This document shows, in pieces, positions 1 to 5,319 of a stretch of 5,319 nucleotides of DNA. Each line of letters starts with the position of its first letter. Within the stretch, counting starts at the first letter, position 1. The notes under the pieces are model-generated. The model worked only from the letters and a program-made list of their open reading frames with translations. It had not been told where the DNA came from and did no database searches. The stretch covers positions 1 to 5,319 of the forward strand of contig JAEWHG010000194.1 in NCBI GenBank assembly GCA_023387935.1. Reading direction: 5' to 3'. The DNA comes from Bacillota bacterium (GTDB lineage Bacteria > Bacillota > Clostridia > Peptostreptococcales > Natronincolaceae). Position numbers and translations under genes: made by a program.

Positions 1-1251
1 AATTTTTTCAATCTTTGCTTTTACCTCAGTTCCACCTTCTACATATTCCGATTTAATGACAACACCTTCATTATGTAGGTTAGAAAGAAGATTCCCTTTT
101 TCATAAGGAATTAATAAATCTACTTCAATAACATCCGGCCCAATTTTATTTTTAATTGCCTCTATTAATTTATCCATATTTTTGTTAGTAAGTGCCGAAA
201 TACTTAAAGCATCTACTTCTTTAGGGAGCAGTGTTTCATCTAAAACCTTATCTATCTTATTGTATACATTAATAATATTTTTATTTTCAACGCCTAATTC
301 GCTTAATACACTTAATGTTGTTTGTTTTTGTAAATTATATTCTTCATTCGAAGCATCAATAACGTGTATAAGTAAATCTGCGTACTTTACCTCTTCTAAC
401 GTGCCTTTAAAAGCATTAACTAAAGCATGTGGTAATTTGCTTACAAACCCAACCGTATCTGTCAATATGAAATCTAGCTTATCAGGAAAGGACATTCTTC
501 GCAAAGATACATCGAGTGTTGCAAATAACATATCCTCTACATATACATCTTTAGAAGCATCATAGTTTTCATTCATCTTTAAAAGACAATTCATTAAGGT
601 AGATTTTCCTGCATTAGTATAGCCTACTAAGGCTACAATAGGAAGTTCAGATTTACTTCTTTTACCTCTTTGTACTTCTCTATTTTTTTTAACTTCTTTT
701 AGCTCATCCTGTATATCATCAATTCTTTTTAATATATGTCTACGATCTGTTTCCAACTTCTTTTCACCAGGTCCTCTTGTACCTATTCCTGCACCCTGCT
801 GCGAAAGCTGTCTCCCTAATCCTATCAGCCTTGGCATTCTATATTTTAACTGAGCCAACTCTACTTGCAGCTTCCCTTCCTTTGTACTTGCCCTTTGAGC
901 AAAAATATCTAAAATAAGAGCAGTACGGTCAATAACATCAACCCCAATAGCCTCCTCTAAATTTCTTATTTGAGATCCAGACAGTTCGTCATTAAAAATA
1001 ACCATATTGGCCTCTAGGGTTTCGCACAACTGTTTTACTTCGTCTACCTTTCCTCTTCCAATAAAATATGTAACATCTATGGATGGTCTGTTTTGTGTAG
1101 CAATTGATAAAACTTCAGCTCCAGCTGCTTTAGCTAGCTCCTTTAATTCCTCCATAGAAATTTCGATGTCTATTTTTTCTTTTTTGCCAGTATTATTTAA
1201 TCCCACTAATATTGCCCTAGTTTTTTCTTCATATATATTGTCTGCTTCCAT
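1..1251 (-). CDS. hflX: GTPase HflX, ribosome-splitting/rescue factor (3' end cut by window edge)
   Basis: HflX is a cytosolic GTPase that binds the 50S subunit and splits stalled or hibernating 70S ribosomes. Translation of the minus strand from ATG at 1249-1251 gives 417 residues with no stop. The N-terminal HflX domain shows the YFIGRGKVDE motif (62-71), FNDELSGSQ (86-94) and the glycine-rich linker GAGIGTRGPGEKKLE (153-167), followed by a probable coiled helix (168-195). The G domain is intact: G1 GYTNAGKST (210-218), G2 FATLD (243-247), G3 DTVGF (265-269), G4 NKID (331-334) and G5 SAL (352-354). Known homologues are about 420-430 residues, so probably only about ten residues are missing past the left edge. 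The start is supported by an AAAGGAGAGGG ribosome binding site at 1258-1268 and by alignment with the usual HflX N-terminus. It lies 101 bp downstream of yunB in the same direction, so it may be partly co-transcribed, but a candidate promoter lies in the gap. The family assignment is very secure. Confidence 0.97.
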   Translation of the reverse strand, partial: MEADNIYEEKTRAILVGLNNTGKKEKIDIEISMEELKELAKAAGAEVLSIATQNRPSIDVTYFIGRGKVDEVKQLCETLEANMVIFNDELSGSQIRNLEEAIGVDVIDRTALILDIFAQRASTKEGKLQVELAQLKYRMPRLIGLGRQLSQQGAGIGTRGPGEKKLETDRRHILKRIDDIQDELKEVKKNREVQRGKRSKSELPIVALVGYTNAGKSTLMNCLLKMNENYDASKDVYVEDMLFATLDVSLRRMSFPDKLDFILTDTVGFVSKLPHALVNAFKGTLEEVKYADLLIHVIDASNEEYNLQKQTTLSVLSELGVENKNIINVYNKIDKVLDETLLPKEVDALSISALTNKNMDKLIEAIKNKIGPDVIEVDLLIPYEKGNLLSNLHNEGVVIKSEYVEGGTEVKAKIEKI

Positions 1252-1320
1252 TAATATCCCTCTCCTTTGTTTAACCCGAAATATTAGTTTCCTATTCTAA
1301 AAAGTAAGTAAGATATAAAC

Positions 1321-1326
1321 ATTATA
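1321..1326 (-). promoter_or_regulatory. Candidate -10 box of an hflX promoter
   Basis: The minus strand reads a perfect TATAAT here, 70 bp upstream of the hflX start codon and 26 bp past the yunB stop. No convincing -35 box is found: the hexamer at 17-bp spacing is TGTTAT, a poor match to TTGACA. The 9-bp sequence TAGAATAGG occurs twice on the minus strand, just upstream (1328-1336) and just downstream (1291-1299) of this box. A separate promoter would make sense because hflX is a housekeeping gene behind a sporulation gene, but in AT-rich intergenic DNA a TATAAT can arise by chance. Confidence 0.3.
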
Positions 1327-1352
1327 TCCTATTCTATTTATATATAACACTA

Positions 1353-2030
1353 CTATTCATATATAGGCATTAAGTTTAAAAATTCGTCTTCAGGCACATT
1401 CACATAGTTCATTGGAACCTTTCCAACTATAATTGTTTCTGCTACTGGAAAATATGTTGTAACATTTATGGTATTTGAACTGAAAGGAACCATCACTCTA
1501 ACACTAGTATTAATAATTAAGTAAATTCTATGTCTCGTTTGATTGATACCTGATTGTTCAAACTCTGTACCAAAATTTACATTCACCATTCCAAGAGGCG
1601 TCACCGTAAGCTTCATTTTTGGCCCGTATTGAGCTAAAAGCTGGCTTCCTAAAGCATTTCCTAAGGGTATCTTATCTGAAGCTGTTTTAATCTGTTTTAA
1701 ATAATATTGTATTGTTAATGCTACATCTGAAGCTACTTTATTCATCATAAAAGTATTAGCCTGCATCATCGTTATGTTTCCATCCCTATCTTCTTTTATA
1801 GAAATTAAATCTTGATATTGAATATCTTCTTTTAACACTAAGCTTATAGATTCATTAATTGCTCTTGTTGTGATTTCTTGTGCCTTTAGCTCTCCAATAG
1901 CTTGTACAGTAGGTGTAATTTGTCTATCTAAATATAAAAAAGAAGTACTTAAAGTTGCACCAATGATAATTATGCTGATTATTATTTTAAACTTTAAATA
2001 TTTTTTCCTACCTAATCTAATATGGCCCAA
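1353..2030 (-). CDS. yunB: Sporulation protein YunB
   Basis: YunB is a spore-formation protein which in Bacillus subtilis is made in the mother cell under sigma-E; its biochemical role is unknown. The product here is 225 residues from TTG at 2028-2030. It has a basic N-terminus, one membrane segment (about residues 14-34, rich in Ile), and an extracytoplasmic remainder. The family core is clear: IPLGNALGSQLL (about 121-132), a conserved VTPLGMVNVNFGTEFEQSGIN stretch (about 143-163) and the following TRHRIYL and VMVPFSSNTINVTTYFPVAE segments. The B. subtilis homologue, recalled at about 250 residues, is slightly longer. An in-frame GTG at 2037-2039 lies inside the ribosome binding site and an in-frame TAA is two codons further upstream, so TTG at 2030 is the better start; the next Met is far inside the protein. 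It is divergent from the PBP gene and upstream of hflX. Family call firm, start fairly firm, function inferred from homology only. Confidence 0.93.
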   Translation of the reverse strand: MGHIRLGRKKYLKFKIIISIIIIGATLSTSFLYLDRQITPTVQAIGELKAQEITTRAINESISLVLKEDIQYQDLISIKEDRDGNITMMQANTFMMNKVASDVALTIQYYLKQIKTASDKIPLGNALGSQLLAQYGPKMKLTVTPLGMVNVNFGTEFEQSGINQTRHRIYLIINTSVRVMVPFSSNTINVTTYFPVAETIIVGKVPMNYVNVPEDEFLNLMPIYE

Positions 2031-2034
2031 AAAT

Positions 2035-2044
2035 ATCACCTCTT
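2035..2044 (-). promoter_or_regulatory. Ribosome binding site that decides the yunB start
   Basis: The minus strand reads AAGAGGTGAT, a strong match to the anti-Shine-Dalgarno complement, four bases before the TTG at 2028-2030 and about seven from its GAGG core. The GTG at 2037-2039, the longest possible start, is part of this site and so is unlikely to be used. The first four bases (AAGA, 2041-2044) belong to the arm of the large inverted repeat at 2041-2089, while the GGTGAT part stays outside it. Confidence 0.65.
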
Positions 2045-2089
2045 ATTATTATATGAACTATATGAAATATAGTTCATATAATAATAAGA
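2041..2089. repeat. Perfect 23-bp inverted repeat with 3-nt loop between yunB and the PBP gene
   Basis: The left arm 2041-2063 (starting TCTTATTATTATATGAAC) is the exact reverse complement of the right arm 2067-2089, with the trinucleotide GAA at 2064-2066 between them. Only three of the 23 pairs are G-C, but the symmetry is complete. It lies in the divergent region, directly against the yunB ribosome binding site. It cannot serve as an ordinary terminator for either flanking gene, because both are transcribed away from it and no gene ends nearby. Likely roles are a 5'-leader hairpin of the yunB mRNA or a protein-binding operator; a relic of a small mobile palindrome is a further possibility. 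The structure is certain, the role is not. Confidence 0.9.
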
Positions 2090-2092
2090 TCT

Positions 2093-2120
2093 GATGTATA
2101 CTTTGAGCTCATTAAGATAT
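2093..2120 (-). promoter_or_regulatory. Possible sigma-E-like promoter for yunB
   Basis: The minus strand reads ATATCTT (2114-2120), 13 bases, then TATACATC (2093-2100). This resembles the sporulation sigma-E pattern, an ATATT-like -35 and a CATACAnT-like -10 with the ATACA core kept. It stands at the right distance from yunB, which is sigma-E controlled in B. subtilis. Transcription would begin near 2086, so the mRNA would start within the first bases of the inverted repeat. This is a pattern match by eye in AT-rich DNA and is only suggestive. Confidence 0.35.
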
Positions 2121-2122
2121 AA

Positions 2123-2151
2123 TTGTAATATTAATACCTATATGCTATATT
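2123..2151 (+). promoter_or_regulatory. Candidate extended -10 sigma-A promoter for the PBP gene
   Basis: TTGTAA (2123-2128, four of six consensus bases) is followed by exactly 17 bp and TATATT (2146-2151, five of six), with an extended -10 TGC at 2143-2145. Transcription would start near 2158, giving an untranslated leader of about 83 bases before the ATG at 2241. A short dyad, CTATAT-TT-ATATAG (2145-2158), overlies the -10 box and predicted start site. This is the best vegetative-type promoter I can find between the inverted repeat and the gene. Confidence 0.45.
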
Positions 2152-2227
2152 TATATAGTAGTATTTATAGGCAATTTTATATACTGTACTGGATTTGTTC
2201 TCCTGAACCTATTGGATTTACTCATTT

Positions 2228-2234
2228 GGAGGTG
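2228..2234 (+). promoter_or_regulatory. Ribosome binding site of the PBP gene
   Basis: GGAGGTG ends six bases before the ATG at 2241. It fixes the start there rather than at the in-frame ATG at 2094, which would add 49 residues before a normal basic N-terminus and has no ribosome binding site. Confidence 0.9.
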
Positions 2235-2240
2235 TTAACC

Positions 2241-4814
2241 ATGTCAGATAAAAAATCAAATAAACGAACTGACAAAGATAATAATAAAAAAAGAAAGCTA
2301 AGTATTTTTAGAGTAATATTAGTTTCAATTATACTAATTGGTTTTATTGGCGCTGGCGCCGTCGCCGGAATTGTAATGGGAATTATTAAAAACACTGAAC
2401 CTATTGATCCTTCTAATATCTATGCCATGTTAGATGAAAGCTCATTTATCTATGATTCAGAAGGAGAACTAATCGAAAAAATAGAATCTAATAACTTTAG
2501 AGTTATAATAGATTATTCTGAAATGCCAAAACATTTAAAAGATGCCTTTGTTGCAATCGAAGATGAACGTTTTTGGACTCACAAAGGTATTGATATTAAA
2601 CGTATTTTTGGTGCATTTTGGACAAACTTCCGTACTGGTTCTAGACAAGGTGCTAGTACAATTAACCAACAATTAGCTGTAAATTTATATTTAGATCGTT
2701 CCGACTCATCTTATACCAGAAAGATTAAAGATGCTTATTACGGAATTGTACTTGACAGACAGCTATCAAAGGAACAAATTTTAGAGGCCTATTTAAATAC
2801 CATTTATTTAGGAAGCGGTGCTTACGGTGTGCAGGCAGCTTCTCAGGTGTATTTTTCAAAGGACGCTAAGGATCTAACAATCGCAGAATCTGCATTGATT
2901 GCTGGAATCACTAAATATCCTTCTAGAAACACACCAATTATAACATTGAAAAAAGAAGATGTTAAAGAGCACCATATTATTTTAGATGACTCAGACTCTC
3001 AGTACACGATAGTAATGAATGAGAAGATTGATGAATACGTTATCAGCAGACAAAAATTAGTACTAAATGCAATGAAAAGATTAGGCTATATTACTGAAGC
3101 CGAATATGAAGATGCCTTAAATGAAGATGTTAAATCTAGTTTGAAACCGAATAGACAAATAGATGAAAATATTTCATCATTCTTTGGTGATTTGGTAAAG
3201 AGAGATGTTTTACAGGCTCTAGAAAATAGCGGCTATTCGGAGGACGAAGCCTTTAATATGCTTTATTCCGGTGGTCTTAGGATTAATAGTACTTTAGACA
3301 CTAGAATACAAAAGATTTTAGATGAAGAATATTCTAAATCAAGTAACTTTCCTAAAATAGGTAGTGCAGACCGAGCAAAATTATTAGCTAAGGAAGGTTT
3401 CACTGAGGATGATGAAAAGAATATTTTAGATGCTGATGGACAAATTCAGCCTCAATCTGCAATGGTAATTAGTGATCCTAAAACAGGAGAAATTAAAGCT
3501 ATTGTTGGTGGTCGTAATACTTCTGGCCAGAGAGTATTAAACAGAGCTTTAACACCTAGACAACCTGGATCTGCTATTAAGCCAATTGCTGTTTACGCGC
3601 CAACTATCGAAAGTGGTTATACGGCAGGAAGCATAATAGACGATATACCACTTTACCTTAATAATGCATCACCTGATACACCTTGGCCTAGAAACTTTTA
3701 TAAAAGCTATCGCGGATTAATTACTTTACGTGAGGGTGTAGAGCGTTCTAGTAATACCGTTGCTGTTAAGCTTGCTGCTACCATGAGCGGTGATCAGAAT
3801 TCTTCTATAAATACTATGATAGAATCTATGAAAAATATGGGTATCACCACAGTTCATACTAGGGAAAACCCATTGACTATTAATGGCAAAAGATATACGG
3901 ATGAAACACTAGCCACTGCTTTGGGTGGTATGACAAAAGGTGTTAGTCCTCTAGAAATGACCGCAGCTTACAATGTATTAGCTAACGGTGGACTATATAC
4001 CAAGCCAACAACCTTCACTACAGTATATGATAGACACGGAAATCTTATTTTAGAAAACAAACCCGAACAACACAGAGCAATAACAGAGCAATCTGCATAT
4101 ATTGTAACTGATTTACTTCGTGGCGTTATTTCATCTGCTAGAGGTACTGGTAGAGGTGCTAGTATCGGAAGTATGCCAGTAGCTGGTAAAACAGGTACAA
4201 CTGATGATCAAAAAGATGCATGGTTTGTAGGATACACTCCTTATTATTCAGCAGCAACTTGGATTGGATCGGATCAGCCCGTAAGTCTTTCTTCTGGTAG
4301 TCCCGCAGCTGCAAAGCTATGGAGTACAGTTATGAAAAGAGTTCATGAAGAATTACCAGTTAAAAACTTTGAACAGCCTAGCGATATAGAAAGAGTTACT
4401 ATCTGTACAATTTCCGGTAAACTACCTACTGAATACTGTTCTTTAGATCCTAGAGGAAGTACAATAACAACGGAAATATTCGCTAAAGGCACTGCTCCTA
4501 CTGACTATTGCGACGTTCATGTTCTTGCAGATATTCATACGCCAACTGGCAAGTTAGCTACGGACTTAACTCCTTTCTGGCAAGTGGAGTCAAAAGTATT
4601 TGTAAAAAGACCGATCCCTTATAATCCAGAAGAACATGGTGGTATCGTGCCTTTAGATTATATTTATGAGTTGCCTACTCAATATTACGACGTTCTAGAA
4701 GATGGATTAGGCATCACTTTCCCAGGCTCTCCTGGGGATGGTTCCGGAACTGATGAATCCCCTTCAGAGGGTGATACAGATGATATTATTGATTCAACAG
4801 ATGACGAGATTTAA
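2241..4814 (+). CDS. Bifunctional class A penicillin-binding protein (PBP1A family; glycosyltransferase and transpeptidase)
   Basis: This enzyme polymerises lipid II into glycan strands and cross-links the peptides on the outer face of the membrane. The 857-residue product has a basic cytoplasmic tail (9 Lys/Arg in residues 1-20) and one membrane anchor (about 22-49). The GT51 glycosyltransferase domain (about 65-228) shows EDERFWTHKGID (107-118, catalytic E107), GASTINQQL (137-145), RKIKD (160-164) and the ILEAYLNTIYLGSGAYGVQAA block (180-200). The transpeptidase domain (about 405-700) has the nucleophile motif SAIK (S444, K447), SSN (503-505) and KTGT (650-653), so it should be active and beta-lactam-sensitive. 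A C-terminal region has three Cys (722, 733, 757) in the CTISGKLPTEYC...DYCDVH arrangement seen in Firmicute PBPs, then an acidic tail (831-857). Oddities are Asp164 at the position of the second catalytic Glu, and a linker of about 35 extra residues at 231-268. The gene stands alone, divergent from yunB and convergent with spoVAE. The exact paralogue name (ponA/pbpA type) cannot be settled. Confidence 0.97.
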   Translation: MSDKKSNKRTDKDNNKKRKLSIFRVILVSIILIGFIGAGAVAGIVMGIIKNTEPIDPSNIYAMLDESSFIYDSEGELIEKIESNNFRVIIDYSEMPKHLKDAFVAIEDERFWTHKGIDIKRIFGAFWTNFRTGSRQGASTINQQLAVNLYLDRSDSSYTRKIKDAYYGIVLDRQLSKEQILEAYLNTIYLGSGAYGVQAASQVYFSKDAKDLTIAESALIAGITKYPSRNTPIITLKKEDVKEHHIILDDSDSQYTIVMNEKIDEYVISRQKLVLNAMKRLGYITEAEYEDALNEDVKSSLKPNRQIDENISSFFGDLVKRDVLQALENSGYSEDEAFNMLYSGGLRINSTLDTRIQKILDEEYSKSSNFPKIGSADRAKLLAKEGFTEDDEKNILDADGQIQPQSAMVISDPKTGEIKAIVGGRNTSGQRVLNRALTPRQPGSAIKPIAVYAPTIESGYTAGSIIDDIPLYLNNASPDTPWPRNFYKSYRGLITLREGVERSSNTVAVKLAATMSGDQNSSINTMIESMKNMGITTVHTRENPLTINGKRYTDETLATALGGMTKGVSPLEMTAAYNVLANGGLYTKPTTFTTVYDRHGNLILENKPEQHRAITEQSAYIVTDLLRGVISSARGTGRGASIGSMPVAGKTGTTDDQKDAWFVGYTPYYSAATWIGSDQPVSLSSGSPAAAKLWSTVMKRVHEELPVKNFEQPSDIERVTICTISGKLPTEYCSLDPRGSTITTEIFAKGTAPTDYCDVHVLADIHTPTGKLATDLTPFWQVESKVFVKRPIPYNPEEHGGIVPLDYIYELPTQYYDVLEDGLGITFPGSPGDGSGTDESPSEGDTDDIIDSTDDEI

Positions 4815-4836
4815 ATATTTTATATGAATTAATACA

Positions 4837-4877
4837 AATATAGGTTATAGATATTCATGATATCTATAACCTATATT
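4837..4877. terminator. Perfect 18-bp hairpin between convergent PBP and spoVAE genes, probable transcription terminator
   Basis: Arm 4837-4854 (AATATAGGTTATAGATAT) is exactly complementary to 4860-4877, with the loop TCATG at 4855-4859. The gene ends converge on it: the PBP stop is at 4812-4814 and the spoVAE stop at 4864-4866. On the minus strand the hairpin is followed by TGTATTAATT, a moderately T-rich stretch, so it fits best as a terminator of spoVAE. On the plus strand it is followed by TCATTATCTG with no T-run, so termination of the PBP transcript would be weak or Rho-assisted. The right arm contains the spoVAE stop codon and last codons. The stem is AT-rich with only four G-C pairs, unlike a textbook terminator. 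Confidence 0.6.
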
Positions 4878-5319
4878 CATTATCTGAACTATTTTTTGAA
4901 ATTATATGTTCTAGTGCCTTTGTAATTATAGGAGCTCCTATTTCTTTTACATCCTTTCCCTCCATCTTCCCAATATCTCCTACTCCAATAACAATAGGAA
5001 CTTTACAATTATCAATAATATCTACAGTATCGCCATATAGTAAATTTTTAATAGTTCTATTTCCATGTTTGTCAACTGGTCCATCAATAACATTCCCATC
5101 ATTATCTATAGAATAATCCACCTTCACACCTCTTACTCCTTTTGTGTTAGATGCTACAGCAACAATTCCAAGAACTTCTATATCTGGGTGGGTACTAATT
5201 TCATACATAACCTGTTCTCCTTTACCCATTCCAGTATTCCCTCTATCATCTACCATGACAACAACTGGATCATTCTTTGCTTCCTTTATTAAGCTAACAA
5301 TTTCAGGCGAAGTTAACAT
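4864..5319 (-). CDS. spoVAE: Stage V sporulation protein AE (SpoVAEA family), N-terminus cut by window edge
   Basis: The last 151 codons of a minus-strand gene are visible, ending in TAG at 4864-4866. The stretch matches the soluble SpoVAEA-type protein encoded in spoVA operons of sporulating Firmicutes. In visible-residue numbering it has DPVVVMVDDRGNTGMGKGEQ (17-36), HPDIEVLGIVAVASNT (44-59), GPVDKHGN (80-87), GDTVDIID (96-103) and VPIVIGVGDIGKM (107-119). No membrane segment is seen. The SpoVA proteins move dipicolinic acid into and out of the spore; this soluble member has been linked to the spore inner membrane and germination in B. subtilis, but its biochemical role is not known. Full-length relatives are about 190-200 residues and begin with a VTDGD-type strand, so about 40 residues probably lie beyond the right edge. 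The ATG at 5317-5319 is then an internal Met just before the SPEIVSLIKEA helix, not the start. If spoVAC/AD-like genes are present they would be upstream, outside the window. Confidence 0.87.
   Translation of the reverse strand: MLTSPEIVSLIKEAKNDPVVVMVDDRGNTGMGKGEQVMYEISTHPDIEVLGIVAVASNTKGVRGVKVDYSIDNDGNVIDGPVDKHGNRTIKNLLYGDTVDIIDNCKVPIVIGVGDIGKMEGKDVKEIGAPIITKALEHIISKNSSDNEYRL

Noticed and set aside
182..565. Open frame of 127 codons on the plus strand
   Set aside because: It is antisense to the G domain of hflX, shows no ribosome binding site, and its translation is a low-complexity Ser/Leu-rich shadow.
1007..1300. Open frame of 97 codons on the plus strand
   Set aside because: It is antisense to the N-terminal part of hflX and has no recognisable protein features.
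2041..2089. Palindrome as a bidirectional transcription terminator
   Set aside because: Both neighbouring genes are transcribed away from it and no gene ends there; its arms are not followed by a clear T-run in either direction.
1870..2094. Open frame of 74 codons on the plus strand
   Set aside because: It is antisense to the yunB N-terminus; the hydrophobic stretch mirrors the AT-rich yunB membrane segment and it runs through the palindrome.
2094..2240. N-terminal extension of the PBP from the in-frame ATG at 2094
   Set aside because: It has no ribosome binding site, would overlap the predicted promoter, and adds 49 residues unlike PBP N-termini, whereas GGAGGTG correctly precedes the ATG at 2241.
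5065..5292. Open frame of 75 codons on the plus strand
   Set aside because: It is antisense to the conserved SpoVAE coding sequence and its translation is a shadow of it.
5317..5319. ATG at the window edge as the true start of spoVAE
   Set aside because: Family members carry about 40 more residues before this point, including a VTDGD-type strand, so the Met is internal.
1..5319. CRISPR array, insertion sequence, prophage or toxin-antitoxin module
   Set aside because: No regularly spaced repeats, transposase, integrase, terminal repeats or small paired genes are visible; coding density is high and composition is even.

Overview
The window is AT-rich chromosomal DNA from an endospore-forming, low-GC Firmicute, most likely a member of the Clostridia. 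The evidence is two sporulation-specific genes (yunB and a SpoVAE-type gene), a Firmicute-style class A penicillin-binding protein, AT-biased codon use and strong AGGAGG-type ribosome binding sites. No rRNA, tRNA, CRISPR array, transposase, phage gene or sign of recent horizontal transfer is visible, and I see no undescribed multi-gene system.

Layout, left to right. Positions 1-1251 (minus strand) hold the ribosome-associated GTPase gene hflX, complete at its start but losing its last few codons at the left edge. A 101-bp gap at 1252-1352 carries the hflX ribosome binding site and a possible promoter. Positions 1353-2030 (minus) hold yunB, a membrane-anchored sporulation protein upstream of hflX in the same direction. 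The divergent region 2031-2240 holds a perfect 23-bp inverted repeat that touches the yunB ribosome binding site, a sigma-E-like promoter for yunB, and an extended -10 sigma-A-type promoter for the gene on the other strand. Positions 2241-4814 (plus) hold a bifunctional class A PBP of 857 residues. A perfect 18-bp hairpin at 4837-4877 sits between this gene and the convergent spoVAE-type gene (4864-5319, minus), which is cut at its N-terminus by the right edge.

Together the genes suggest a neighbourhood mixing housekeeping functions (ribosome rescue by HflX, peptidoglycan synthesis by the PBP) with sporulation functions (YunB in the mother-cell programme, SpoVAE in the spore). The PBP is its own transcription unit, divergent from yunB and convergent with spoVAE, with a large inverted repeat at each end.

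The points most worth a second look are the inverted repeat that would form a hairpin at the extreme 5' end of the yunB mRNA, the non-ATG start of yunB, and an Asp where the second catalytic Glu is expected in the PBP glycosyltransferase domain.
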